Shown here: positions 9,740 through 20,857 of the stretch, in pieces | Numbering within the stretch: the stretch's first letter is position 1 | How the letters are laid out: each line of letters begins with the position of its first letter | Source: Umbilicaria muhlenbergii | Taxonomy: Eukaryota; Ascomycota; Lecanoromycetes; Umbilicariales; Umbilicariaceae | Assembly: GCA_000611775.1 (NCBI GenBank) | Contig: KK106983.1 | Coordinates: 3,993,570-4,057,569, forward strand | Reading direction: 5' to 3' | Length of the DNA: 64,000 nt | Position numbers and translations under genes: made by a program | Notes under the pieces: generated by a model | Database searches by the model: none | What the model saw: only the letters and a program-made list of their open reading frames with translations | What the model was told of the DNA's origin: nothing

Positions 9740-10060
9740 GACACAAAGAGAGGCTGAAATTTACTGCCTTGTAGAGGCCGATTTTGAGCCGTACAGAAGC
9801 CGAAACTTTGACGAAACGCCGAGCAGAGAAGGCATAGAACGAGGCTGGTTTCAAGCCGTATAGAAGGCGAAAATTCAACGAACCGTCGAGCAAAGAAGGC
9901 ATAAAGAGAGGCTGATTTCAAGCCGTACAGGGGCCGGAAATTCGACGAAACGTCGAGCAGAGAAGCCATAGGAGAGGCTGATTTCAAGTTATACGAAGGC
10001 TGAAACTCAACGAAACATCAAGCATAGAAGGCATAAAATGAGGCTGAAATTCAGGCAATT
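9740..10060. repeat. Tandem array, about 65-72 bp unit, about 5 diverged copies
   Basis: Units share AGGCTGATTTCAAGCCGTAC, then a GAAGCCGAAAATTCAACGAA-like block, then CGTCGAGCAGAGAAGGCATA. Copies begin near 9752, 9840, 9911, 9975 and 10041. Divergence of roughly a fifth to a third between units indicates an old array. It shares the GCCGT and CGTCGAGC words with the array at 8885-9345. Confidence 0.7.
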
Positions 10061-12443
10061 TTAGGGCGCCTGAGGCCAAAACAGACTGCCGAGACGGCGA
10101 GGACGCTCAGCATCGGCTGCCGGTGAAGAGCTAGTAGCCGACGCTGTTGGTTGTTGCTGAATTTGCTCGCTTGATGTCCATAAGTGCGTGGGCACGCGCT
10201 TGACTGCCACGAACATAGAGGTTTTGATAGAAAAGAAACAGCGAGAGAGTGAGCTGGGGCAGAGAGTACTCACCATAAGATTGAGGTCAACTTAAAGAAG
10301 ACTGTTCTCGCGTTGTTGAAGGAACTTCAAGCGTCGTAGTGAAGACCATCTATTAGTAGGAAACAGCTTCTGCAGTGTGACTCAAGCTGTCATGACATGT
10401 TAGCACACAATCATGAGTATTCGTGATACCGTTCTGTTTGCCTCACGCATCAGCTGGAGGGTGTGGTATCTCCTGAGTCCGCTGGCACGTGACGGTTGAG
10501 TGGGTGTGGCCATACGCCTCTCCAATCGTGTAATACGTGTCTTCTACCTCATAGGTTATTGCCTGCGCGTTCGCTTGATATGTATCAGAAAATCTGTTCT
10601 TCTACGATTCACAAACAAGATTGCCATGTCAGATATGACTTCGGACCGGAGCAAACAATCTTCAAGTTTTGTGGAACGGAGCGTACAAGTAGGTCCTTCA
10701 AAAAAGGACTTTAGTGACACTGACTGTACAAGGAAAAACTCAGCACTAGTGATGCAGGGCGCCGACTCAAAGAGATTTTAGATGGCATCACCTCAAGGTA
10801 TCAGGCGAGGTGGAAGGATGTGCTAACCGTTTGGGCTAACAAAGCGTTGATGGCTGTGATGCACTGTGTACCCAGGGCGCGACCGTGACTCTACAGCGGA
10901 AACGGCGGCCTCGCCGCTATTTATCCACACCCTCAGTGGTCTGGAGACACCAACACTGTAGGAAGGCGTCTTGCCGGTGATGGCGACCCACCTGTAGGCG
11001 GCACGAGTGTTCCTTTCAAGACGCACATATGGGTTGCGGTACGGGTAGAGCCACTGGAACGCGCCTTTGACGGGACTGGTCACAGATGATCTTGTCGGGG
11101 TAGTCAGTAGACTTGGTTCTGAGCTCGGGATCTCCTGTCGAAGAAACTCCTTAGCGGGCCTGAAATCACCGAGTCGGATTTAGAGTACCGCTTGTTCATT
11201 GAGTGTATATAAACAAGTACAGGTCCAGAAAAGACGTTAGATGTTGGATGGATGGGCAAGGTCAAGATCACCAGGTGCGGACATCATTCGAATGGAGGGC
11301 GGCAGTGGCAGAAATGCAAGGAATGGTCATTTTGACATCTTATTTGCAGTTCAACGTATCATATAGAATCGACATCTGAGGGTCGCGGGTAGTATGAACG
11401 ATGCACAGACTGTTGATGTTCGCACTGAAAGGCACATCGCGAACCACATGCTGGGCAATGGCGCCTTGCTGGCCTCTTATCCCGGAGCAGCGACAGTGAT
11501 CTCCCACAGGGTAGGCGGGGCAGGCCACGACGGAACCAGCGTGAGCTGGGAATCGTGCAGTATTGTCCTCGATCGCAATCAAAAGAGCTCAGAATGACGA
11601 GCGCCAGTGGAGCACAGGAACGGAGGGTATTCAGAAGAAACAGCGGGTTCTATCAGAGGAATGTGGTAAGTAACTCGCGCTCCCTTCACGCACTTTCCCA
11701 TCAGGCCCTAACATCTGTCGTAGCGAGGCCAGCCAGGCAGGGTAACGGGCCAAGACAGGCAGAGAGAATTCCAGCGTCGGATAAAGGCTTACACTCCTTC
11801 GGAAATTGGTGTGCTTGAGGATTCGGAAGAGAGTAGGGCTCCCTACGAGAGTCCTCCAGAGAGGGAAGTCCCATCGCGCACGTCGTACGGAGTGTTCGAG
11901 ATGGTACAGGCCAGGACAGTCTATGGTTTCGTCAGTTCTCCTTGGACCAATCTAGAGGTAGACTTTTTCCATGGTGGCCGGGCTCGAGAATAGGGTATTT
12001 AGCCCGCACCCGCAGCACTCGGCGATAGTAGACTGGCTCGGGATGGAGCAGAATCGCCCAAGGCTACTGCAGGGCTAGTACTGTAATCGACATCGAACTT
12101 CGGCCTTGACGATTTGACTCGTTCAATGGTTTAAAGTGATTGACAGCTGCGCTAGAAGGCTGAGGCGGAATCGGGAATATCGTGGGATATAGCTTTAAAG
12201 GCGCTGGCGAAGTAACATTAGCGACGTGGAACAAGCTGAAACATTAGCGACGTACTGGTCGCGCTGTCGACGGTGTTCGATTCGTGCTTGTAATCTTGAC
12301 ACGGCATGAGTACGATCGTTCGGAAAAGCCGCAGTGGGGGAGGATAGAAAGATGAGTCTGATCCAACTTCTTAGATGATCTCACTTTCGCTGTACACTGC
12401 GAGTTCGCGGTTGTAGACTTTTTCGGAAAGATACATCGTCAGC
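10061..12443. other. Long gene-poor stretch
   Basis: 2.4 kb with only short overlapping frames of poor composition and no recognised domain. A direct repeat of ACATTAGCGACGT occurs at about 12207 and 12236. I see no inverted ends, RNA gene or coding remnant. Confidence 0.4.
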
Positions 12444-13062
12444 ATGATTTTTCTACATTCCTTGATCGTCATCGCTTTGGCTCAATTTGCCGCTGTCAGC
12501 CAGGCGGGACCAGTCCCGGGCTCTTTGATATTTGCTCGAAGCCGAGTCTGTGCCAATGCTCCCAACGTCAAAGCCGGAACGTAAGTGCAGCAGACAACTA
12601 TCCTACTCCGGAAGTAACGCAGAGCTAACAAGATATGCCCCCCCCAGGTACTTTACCCGCCGCGAGCTCCTCTCCAGCAGATTCGATCCCCGACCTGAAC
12701 CCGAAATAGTGGCCGTGTGTGTTCCCCACAGCCAGGTCTATGTAGTCATCACGATAGGAATCCAACTGGGCGGGAACACGGTTCAGAGTCTTCTGGAGAA
12801 CGCGGCGCTATACATTCTCAATGTCATCGTGGCGCGCGGCGACGGGGCGCTCCCCAACGGCATGTTCAACTTCCCGGGAATGAACGGTGCGACGTTGCAA
12901 GTGTGGAACGCCAACAACCACCAAACGACGTATGGTGTTTTGGGCGGGGCTCTCTCAGCTCTGCACGATTGGATGAGCAACCATGTGTATACGTCGGCGA
13001 GTTTTGGAATCTTTGATGGGCGGAATCAGGTTGGCAACGGGGTCATCAACGGAAGGCCTTGA
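12444..13062 (+). CDS. Secreted NANNHQ-family protein, copy A
   Basis: Exons 12444-12580 and 12648-13062 give 183 aa. The family is not one I recognise. Residues 1-21 form a signal peptide (MIFLHSLIVIALAQFAAVSQ). Cys near residue 36 (RVCANAP) precedes a phase-2 intron with GTAAGT donor and CCCCAG acceptor. The core then has CVPHSQVYVV, a helix, VARGDGALPNGMF, and WNANNHQTTYGVL near residue 132, ending with FGIFDGRNQVGNGV. Three paralogues lie at 20858, 22058 and 40095. The start is supported by the signal peptide and by the same exon structure in all copies. A secreted, disulfide-bonded product is inferred; function is unknown. Confidence 0.85.
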
Positions 13063-14010
13063 ATTTGGGACGCAAGGAAGGCGGTATTGACAGACGACAT
13101 TGCCGAGGATTATCAAGCGCTGACACCAACTGTCAACCACACAACATGGACGCACATAGCACAGCGGTGTATTGAATAGACGGTTCAACAGTGGACGAAC
13201 CGAATGAGCAGAAAGCCCAACCGTGCGGAGAGTGACTGCGTAGATCCGAGAGGATACACATCGCAATCACTCACCGAGCGCAGCTCGCTTGCGAGGCTCC
13301 CCGCTTTCAGGGCTCTTTGCTCTCGAGGCTCGTTGCGACAGACAAGCTCTCCAGACTCGTGATGCCTCGATCATAGCGAAACACGCCAGGCCTCTGCGTA
13401 ATGCTGCGTCTGCAATCGTGAGGCTCTCAGGCATGGATGACGAGACAGCGATGCTCGGGTGGAGATGCCATGAGATGCAATGAGATGCAACCCATGAGAT
13501 CCAATCCATGGAAAGCCACGTGACCAACACCCTGGCCCCCGCTTTTCGGCTGAATTGACTCTGGACTGGCGGACGGATGATCCGCTCGGCGCTTTACCCC
13601 AAGCGGCGCGGTCGCGAGTCCAATCAGAGCGACTCCAGCTGCAGGAACGCACGGACGTGAATGCGTGCATGGCAGAACGAGCTGGCGGCCTCCCAGGCTT
13701 CCACTCCCCTTCCCCTTCCACTTGCCTTCACGTTACACCGCAGCCTATCTCTCGTCGCTTGTCGCTCGTCGCTTGTCGCTCGTCGCTCGTCGCTCGTCGC
13801 TCGTCTCTCGCCTCCCGTCTCCCTCCCTTCAGCTCGTCCGCTATTCTCCCATTCGATTGTCGCTCGATTCATCGCCGTCGATTCCGTCAGATGTGACACA
13901 AATATCGCCATCCTCCATTCTCGGAGCTTTTGCCGCTATCATTGTGATAGCCACCACCTTCGTTCAAAGCACTCACTCCTGCCACGATCCTTATCGGCCC
14001 AGCCTTCACG
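13063..14010. other. Intergenic region with short repeats
   Basis: No credible gene. GATGCCATGAGATGCAATGA-type repeats lie at about 13463-13510. A pyrimidine-rich run of TCGCTCGTCGCT units (about 13757-13812) lies in the probable promoter or 5' leader of the next gene. Confidence 0.5.
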
Positions 14011-14912
14011 ATGGTGTCAATCGCGAAGATCCTCCTGCTGACCGTGCTCGCGACTCGATCGGTTGCTCAGCAAACCACGATTCTTCCAACAACACTGCCC
14101 GCCTGTGCCGCACAATGCCCGACTCTCCTCCAAGCACAGACCGGCTGCGTCCCGCCGGCGGCTCCGGTCACGAACTCAGCGACCTACCAATCCTGCTTCT
14201 GTCAATCCGGCTACCTATCCTCTCTGTACGCCGCCGCCGCCAGCAATCTGTGTCCGTCATGCTCAACCGGGGATATGAGCGCAATCCAAGCGTGGTACAA
14301 GTCGTTCTGCCCCCAGCAAGCCGCGGCAGCCAATGGCCAGAGCGTGGCGGTCGTGACAATGACCACGAGTGTGCTCGCGACAGCGGCGACGGTCAGTGCT
14401 CCTACTGCGACGCCGACGAACAGTGCAGCTGGGACGAGCGGTGGAACGAGTGGCGGCACCAGTGGCAGCACATCCGGCGGTGATTTGACCGGTCAAGATG
14501 AGACGCCCAATGGATCTCAACAAGGATGGTAAGAATGGCCACTCCCGACATCTTCCGAAGACTCAGGCAGTTGGTGGGTTCATGACTGACGTGTCGACCT
14601 AGGTTCTCGAACCATTGGCGATGGGTCGTCATGCTAATCATCCTCCTTCTCGGTCTCGTCCTGCTAGGGCTCGCCGCAGCGTTGCTCAAGCGTCGGTACA
14701 ACCGGCGCAGAGAAGCCCGAGAGCTAGGTGTCCAACCTGACTTGACTACGTGGGGTCCACATGGAAGCGGTGTGCATGATTTCGGCGTAGGCGAGGGATA
14801 TGGTGCGGGGGGCCAGAGAGGCAAAGGGAAGCAGGGGACCGATGTCAAGATGAGCGAGCCGGAGAAGTCTCATGCGGGAGGAGGGCGGAGGTTGAAGAAG
14901 TCTTGGCTGTGA
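14011..14912 (+). CDS. Secretory-pathway single-pass membrane protein with Cys-rich ectodomain
   Basis: Exons 14011-14528 and 14603-14912 (phase 2, GTAAGA/CTAG) give 275 aa. Residues 1-19 are a signal peptide. The ectodomain has a Cys pattern CAAQCPTLLQAQTGC, SCFCQSGY, LCPSC and SFC that recalls CFEM-like fungal surface proteins but is not a clear CFEM. A Ser/Thr/Gly-rich stalk (TSGGTSGGTSG) leads to a transmembrane helix VVMLIILLLGLVLLGLAAAL, then a basic RRYNRRREAR stop-transfer and a Gly-rich cytoplasmic tail. I infer a plasma-membrane or wall-facing surface protein. Similar integral membrane proteins of unknown role are common in Pezizomycotina. Confidence 0.85.
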
Positions 14913-15298
14913 GGATGGACTTGTACTGAGGGTTATGGCGTAGTCCAGTGGATCTGGGAACTTGGGTGTCTGGACTTTGCAACGGTAAGGTAGATGGAAC
15001 TAGCGCGGTGGGCTCACAATGGCTTAATGATAATGTCGCTACGTCTTGCTTTGCTGTACGATACCCGGGACAAAAGCCGGAGTCGAGAGGATATAATGAG
15101 GCTTTCTTTCGTTGGGCGACCCCAAGGTCATGGGCTTCAGTGCAGTTCCAATGCTATGCATTCGTCTTGGTGGTGATCTAATCATCGTCTTCATAGCTTG
15201 ACACAGGCAAATCAAACGACTGGCAACGACTGGCAACTACGGAGTATTGGCGACTGGTCTCGAGCAAATCCTCGACCTCCATCAGCGCTCCTGCTTAG
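14913..15298. other. Intergenic, no feature seen
   Basis: About 390 bp between the surface-protein gene and the transposon's TA target site. No frame or repeat worth calling. Confidence 0.4.
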
Positions 15299-15300
15299 TA

Positions 15301-15440
15301 CTGTGCTTTGCAAATGCCTGGGCCGTTTTTCGGAAAACCAAAAAAAAAACGTAGATTTTTAGAAAGGCCGCCCCATAGAACCAAATAATCCACCACCACC
15401 CACCACTGCCCCAACCCAACCCTATTCACCCTGTGAATAC
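15301..15440 (+). repeat. Left terminal inverted repeat
   Basis: About 140 bp, near-identical to the complement of 19287-19427. It contains an A-run, a block of ACCACCACCC type, and ends with CCCTATTCACCCTGTGAATA, itself an imperfect palindrome. Confidence 0.95.
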
Positions 15441-15463
15441 GCCTGTTTGACGTCGCCGCTGCC

Positions 15464-15979
15464 ATGCCTTCCAATAAGCAAAAACGTAGGAAAAGTGACG
15501 CCCCTGGCCCCAATTCGTCTCGGAGGCCACGAATCAGTGCCAACCAGGCCCCTCGAGACCACATATCAATGTCTCCACCCTCCCATTCCTCAATAACCGA
15601 CCCTGATGACTCGCCTCCCCCGTCCAAACAAGTACAAGCCACCCAGGCCACCCAAAACGATTCCCTTCTTCGAGACATAGCAGACATAGAGGCGGACGAG
15701 CCTATAGAATTCAAATTTGCATGGAAAACAACGTACGAAGGCCGATTGCTGGAGGAGGACAACAAGTGGTGGCAAATTAGGGGGCCAGTAGAGGAAAGAG
15801 CGGGTTTCCATGAGTTCTATAGACAAGAGGACATCAGGGCCAGAACGCATGCATACAAGAATGGTTGGCTATGCCATTTAGTCAGGGCTAAAGCCTCTGT
15901 CTCATGGGCGAACCAGAAGAAGCAGGACATAGATGTCGGATTGAGAAGGTCAGAGGATCAATCTAGAAGCATACACTGA
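15464..15979 (+). CDS. Transposon-borne ORF of unknown function (left)
   Basis: 171 residues from the ATG at 15464, 23 bp inside the left inverted repeat. The first 60 residues are basic and Pro/Ser-rich (MPSNKQKRRKSDAPGPNSSR). The remainder is folded-looking, with FKFAWKTTYEGRLLEEDNKW and WWQIRGPVEERAGFHEFY, rich in Trp and aromatic residues. I do not recognise the family. It may be a first exon joined to the ORFs downstream, but I found no convincing splice pair. It is not part of the transposase, which is on the other strand. Confidence 0.55.
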   Translation: MPSNKQKRRKSDAPGPNSSRRPRISANQAPRDHISMSPPSHSSITDPDDSPPPSKQVQATQATQNDSLLRDIADIEADEPIEFKFAWKTTYEGRLLEEDNKWWQIRGPVEERAGFHEFYRQEDIRARTHAYKNGWLCHLVRAKASVSWANQKKQDIDVGLRRSEDQSRSIH

Positions 15980-16136
15980 AGAATGAGAGCTCCTGATTGA
16001 TTCAAGTGCTCATGTTGTTTTTCTTCTTGTCTATTCTATTCTATCTATGAAGCACTATCAGGTGAAAACTCTGAATGCGCTAACCACTTTAGGCTTTAGC
16101 CAATCAAGTTCATAACACCTCCGAGCCACATCCAAA

Positions 16137-17577
16137 ATGCCTTCTAGTTTGACAATAGACTATACCAACATAAAGGGATACAATGGGTGGAATACCATAG
16201 AAAGGAGCATTATAAAGGCCAAAACAGCGAAGAAGAAGGAGCTTCGAGTGCATGTGGAACTGGGATTTGCCCGTACAGTGGATGGTGTTCTCACACCAGA
16301 GATGCGTGCTGCGGAGCACGCCACAATTGCCTCAAGCCAGAAGGAGAAGGAGACTGAGAAGGACAAGAAGAAGAAGGTGAGCTGACTTTCTTACTCTATA
16401 TCAATTGAATGAGAGCTGATTGATCGTCTAAAACAAGGGTAGAACGACAGAGAAACTTGTTCAAGAAGCAGAAGAACAAAGCGCTATTCAATCAGTAGAA
16501 GACAGCAGGCTTCAAGTGCTAGTTCAGCAGCATCGCTGTACAAATTCTTGATGTCCTAATGTGAATCACCATTGCTGGGTTCGGGCCACTGACGAAGTTC
16601 ATTTTCGGCTTGTTATAGCCAACTTTCGAGCCTGGAGTTCAGCGATGATTATGGGAGAAGCAGGAGTGACAAATGCGGTTCCACCAAGGATGATACAGAA
16701 GACTTTGACACGGGCAAGAAAGGTCTCTAAAGATCAGGCAACAGACAGTCAATCAGAGTACTCCAGTCATCATGAGTCACAGGCCTCAGGAAATGCAGCC
16801 TTGAGCAGTGGAACTTCTTCAAGAACTTCAGCGCCAGCAGACACAATGAGACAATTGACTGCCATGATGCCCATATTTGCCATGAAAATGCTGGAGAAGC
16901 TCATGAATCCTCCATCTACTCCGCTCACTCCAAGCCCTAACCCCCCTGTGAATATGTTGAGGGGGTTACCCCGACTGCCTTCTGAACCAACTGCTACACC
17001 AACCTCATATGGACTTTCCAGGGCCTCTAGAGATTCTGAATGCCGTCAATCTGAAAGGCCAAGCAGTCCAGTAACAGGTGATCAGCTTCGGGAGTATATT
17101 GACTGGATGAAAAGTCACCAAAAGCCTGGAAAACATGTTCTATTGGAGAACGCTTACGAGGCTTTATCTGCTGAAGATTATGACCTTCAAACCATACAGT
17201 GTTGGAAGGGAGACGTGCATGAAGCCCGTTGGAGAAACCTTGGAATTCCTATTGGATTGAGGCACCAGTTGGCTCAAGACGTTAGTATATTTGCCGCAAC
17301 AGCTACAGTACTGTCTAGTCAGCAGAGGACTGCTCCAGTGATTGTACAATCATCCTCAGCAAGGCCACATATGAAGGCTTTCAGGCCGCTAACTGACAGC
17401 CAATTGTATCAAGACGATTCGTTCATTCCAGAGCCACCACCCGCTATTACTCAAACTCAGGAGGAGGAGGAGACTGAAGCATCAGAGACTGAAGAGGAGG
17501 ATTTAGACACTGACTCTGTTCACTCTGAGGCACATCAAGAGTATGACTTTGACGAGGAAGACATGGAATACTTGTGA
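16137..17577 (+). CDS. Transposon-borne ORF(s) of unknown function (right)
   Basis: An 82-codon frame from the ATG at 16137 (MPSSLTIDYTNIKGYNGWNT) ends at a likely GTGAGC donor near 16377. A second open frame covers roughly 16561-17577, with no ATG at its start, so it is probably a downstream exon. The first part is Lys/Glu-rich (KEKETEKDKKKK). The second has Ser/Pro-rich linkers, a short conserved-looking block LREYIDWMKSHQKPGKHVLL, and an acidic tail (EEEETEASETEEEDLDTD). I recognise no family. The middle exon is uncertain. An acidic tail plus a basic leader fits a DNA-associated protein, but this is a guess. Confidence 0.45.
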
Positions 17578-18307
17578 GAGAGTCAAATTGCTCATTAAAA
17601 GGAGGGGGAGGGGGGGGGTAAACTCTACACATAGGACTGCAGGTGTTTGTGAAAGCTTCTTTATACATACATATGGCTTTTCCAATCATGTAATGTCAAT
17701 GCAATGAGTTCTGAACCAAGACTAAGCTGTGACGCTGTTGTAAACATTGAATTTGCAGAATTTCAGAAGAAATAAATTTACCAAAAATCCAGATCTTGTC
17801 CGGACAACTTGAAACTAACACATATAACAAGGAATAGTAGTCTCTTGAGGCCGCGAAAAGGAGAGCTTGAAGAAATAACATCCAGAAATTACCCCTATTC
17901 ATCTTGTTTCTGAGTGACTTTTCAAGTACCCCCCCCCGGAACTGTCACTCAACCCCTCCGCCTGCTATCCTCCACTCTTCAGTCTAAGATATGACCCTTA
18001 TCTAGACCCTCATCAAGTCCCATAACCTCCAGCTTCATGGTTGTGGATTGGTATGAGGGTGGTCGAATTCAGCTTTTGAGAACTAGTAAGAACGTTAGCG
18101 TTTTGCAATAGTTATGGCGCAAGGGGCAAACCTGAAACATAAAATCAAAAGCTCAACTCAAAGCTCATTGTATGGTATACCGGCTGCTCAAAAGTGGGCT
18201 CCTGGATCTCCCACAGCATGAATTTCTTGAACAGCGTCTCTGAGAAATTGCTCAAAGCCTCCCATGTCTTCAGTGTAGTAGCTCAACTGTACACTATGAT
18301 GTTTAAG

Positions 18308-19261
18308 TCATGACTTCAGTGTGGCGAATGTCATTTCAATGGGGTTTAAGTCCGGTGAATAGGGAGGCAAGTACGCAAGTTCTATACCTGCTTCTTGACA
18401 CAAAGAACGGAATTCCTAAGCAGCAGACATTAACAGAGGCAGCTTTAGCAGTGAGTAGAGGACCTATACATACATCTGAATGGTGTATACTGGCGTTGTC
18501 AACCACCAGAACAGAACGAGGCTCAGACAGTTCAATTCGTCCACATTGAGGAAGCACTTGGTTGGCCACAAAATCATTGAATATGGCCGCAGTTATAGAC
18601 CCATGATGTACTTCCCATGCAATATACCCATGAATTGTATATGCCGGTAGAATACTCCACCTCTTAGACCGCTTCAATGGGGTGGCCAGTCTCGCTGTGA
18701 CCCCTATAGGTGCCCAGCCAAATCGACGGTCTGCTGTACGCTCACAAGCAGCACTCTCATCCATGAACACCAACTGATCAGGCCTCCACTGACTCAGCCG
18801 AATCACTCACTCATCTCGCAGCTCCTGATTTCGGCTGTATTGCCTGCCGAGTCATCTGTTTTCGACTCCAGCCCAATTTCGTAAGGGTTCTACTCATGGT
18901 GCTTTGAGAGACAAAGACATCAAATTCGTCGAAGATAAACCAGCAGAGTTCGTCGAGAAAGGCGAAAGGACATTGATCAAGGTATTCAAGAAGTGCCTAC
19001 ACAATTTTGTTAGCTGAATGAAGCCTGCTTCTTTCTATTGACTTTACTTACCTGCTCCATTGCTGCTGTCAGACTTCTCGCCCTTCCAATTCGCCCCAAT
19101 CTAGGAGCATTGGCCGTCCCATGTAGACGAATATTCTCCTTCACACGGCGAACCTGCCTCTCAGAGACATTGCACTCGTTGGCGATAAAAGGGGTCTTTC
19201 GCCCGCCTCGTAAATGGCTCAATATGGCTTGCAATTTGTCTGCATTTAGTCGTTTGGGCAT
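18308..19261 (-). pseudogene. Tc1/mariner DDE_3-type transposase, damaged
   Basis: From the ATG at 19261 the N-terminus is a helix-turn-helix (MPKRLNADKLQAILSHLRGG, then NVSERQVRRVKENIRLHG). A GTAAGT intron follows near 19048, and the next exon has SQSTMSRTLTKLGWSRKQM. The catalytic half has FMDESA (first D), LVVDNASIHH (second D) and PPYSPDLNPIEMTF (final acid E), all typical of the IS630/DDE_3 superfamily. The frame shifts near 18838 and near 18420, and a TGA at 18807-18809 replaces an expected Trp. The copy is therefore inactive, although its ends could still be used in trans. Confidence 0.85.
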
Positions 19262-19286
19262 GGCGGCGATGATGAGGTCTAGGGCA

Positions 19287-19427
19287 GCCCTATTCACCCT
19301 GTGAATAGGGTTGGGGCAGTGGTGGTGGGTGGTGGTGGATTATTTGGTTCTATGGGGCGGCCTCTCTAAAAATCTACGTTTTTTTTTTGGTTTTCCGAAA
19401 AACGGCCCAGGCATTTGCAAAGCACAG
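19287..19427 (-). repeat. Right terminal inverted repeat
   Basis: Complement of the left end, with a one-unit difference in a short AACCC repeat and a GAAAGG/GAGAGG change. Ends CAG then TA target duplication. Confidence 0.95.
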
Positions 19428-19560
19428 TAAGAGCTTACATAACCTCGATCACGGCTTTTGCCGCGAAGTCTTGTCCTAAGACGAGAGACGGTCGTGCGAC
19501 CCAGCTAATCCCCATCTCCAACCTCGACCCATCCTCCCGCGGCCGACCTTCTTTCTCACC

Positions 19561-20476
19561 ATGCTGACCTCAGCCAAAAATCCTCTGCGAGCATCAGCTC
19601 GAAGCTGCCGATTCCAACCGTCTCTCTTCGCGCCATGCAGCTACCAGGCACCCTCCCCTCAACCCCGACAACGAAGACCCCTCACCTCGAAGCCATCATT
19701 CCTCCAAGTCGCTCGACCGACCTCAAAGTCAATTCCTATCAAGCCTAAACAGAACCGCAATATATCCTCCATCCGCGCGGCATCCACCTCGACCACACCC
19801 ACCTCACCAACCTCCACAGCCTCCGCAGCGGCATCACCCTCAACCGCATCCCCCAACCCAGACTCCACTCTCCCACTAACATGGAACGAATTCCTCCGAC
19901 TGCGCAAAGTGCGGCGTCGCTTCAACCTCGTCGCATCCATGGGTACGGCAACGATGACAACCCTCGCAGGAATATCCGTGCTCTCGCAGCAAGACCTCGA
20001 GGCCTTGAGCGGCCACGTATTCGGGCTGGATCCATTCGTGGTGTTGGGACTCGCAACGGCCGGGTGTGGAGCGGTGGGATGGTTGATCGGCCCGGTGTTG
20101 GGAGGGACGGTTTTTGGGTTTTGGTATCGGAGGTTTGGCGCTCAGATTGCTGAGGTGAGTCCCAGCCTACGGAGATGGAATTGAGAACTGGGAGAAGTGG
20201 TGGGAGGTTTGGTAACGCGCGGAAACTGACTCCATGCGACCGGCACCTACAGAAGGAGCGAGAGTTCTTCCATCGCATCAAGAAGTACAGAGTCGATCCC
20301 TCGAGCCAATCGATCGCGAATCCTGTACCTGACTATTACGGTATTTCACCTCGATACGACTATCAGATGGAATGCTAATCGAGAGACTAGGGGAGCGTAT
20401 TGGTAGCGTGCAAGGATATAGGCACTGGCTTAAAGACCAACGGGCGTACAACAAAAAGAGGGAGAGTTATGTCTAG
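19561..20476 (+). CDS. PAM17: Presequence translocase-associated motor subunit Pam17
   Basis: Exons 19561-20154, 20253-20340 and 20391-20476 give 255 aa. Pam17 is an inner-membrane subunit of the TIM23 import motor that helps drive preproteins into the mitochondrial matrix. The N-terminal 100 residues are Arg/Ser-rich and acid-poor, as in a mitochondrial presequence. The core LTWNEFLRLRKVRRRFNLVA, two hydrophobic segments (TATMTTLAGISVL; PFVVLGLATAGCGAVGWLIG), and the C-terminal KEREFFHRIKKYRVDP and RIGSVQGYRHWLKDQRAYNK are diagnostic. The two small introns restore the conserved C-terminus exactly. It lies only about 130 bp outside the transposon, which inserted in its upstream region. Confidence 0.95.
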
Positions 20477-20857
20477 AGGCTTGGATGATTGACCTGCGGG
20501 ATGGAGCGCAGGCATCTCGAAAACGTTGCTGATGGCGGGCGTACGTGCAGGGCTGGTGCCCGAGCTCGTGTAGGATATTCTACAATTCCGATCTGGGACG
20601 GATCCGCTGCAGGCTGGATTTCGGCGCTCTCGGCATCGGTATGTACATGTAACTAGCATAAAGCGTTTCGCAAAAAGACATCACTCCACCCTCCACGCGC
20701 TCGGTCAATTTCCATCCACCTCGTCAATTCGTCTCCGCCCGCTCGTGCACACCCTTTCCATCCCCACCCGCTCCTACATCCCCTTCCCATCCGCACCACC
20801 ACCCTCCCGCCCACCAAACCCCGCCCACCAAGCCCCACCCACCTATACCCCCCCAAC

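Larger units (their letters stand above)
15301..19427. mobile_element. 4.1-kb Tc1/mariner (IS630-type) transposon with extra ORFs
   Basis: Inverted ends start CTGTGCTTTGCAAATGCCTG and run about 140 bp (15301-15440; 19287-19427) with a few small differences. A TA duplication flanks the element (15299-15300; 19428-19429). It encodes a DDE_3-type transposase on the minus strand next to the right end. Divergently, it has two or more ORFs on the plus strand from the left end. Most fungal Tc1/mariner elements are under 2.5 kb with one gene, so the cargo is unusual. The transposase is damaged, but the ends look intact. Confidence 0.92.

Noticed and set aside
18405-18425. A 19-nt GTTAATG...TTAG segment that would restore the transposase frame if spliced
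   Set aside because: Too short for a fungal spliceosomal intron; treated as a frame change in a damaged copy.
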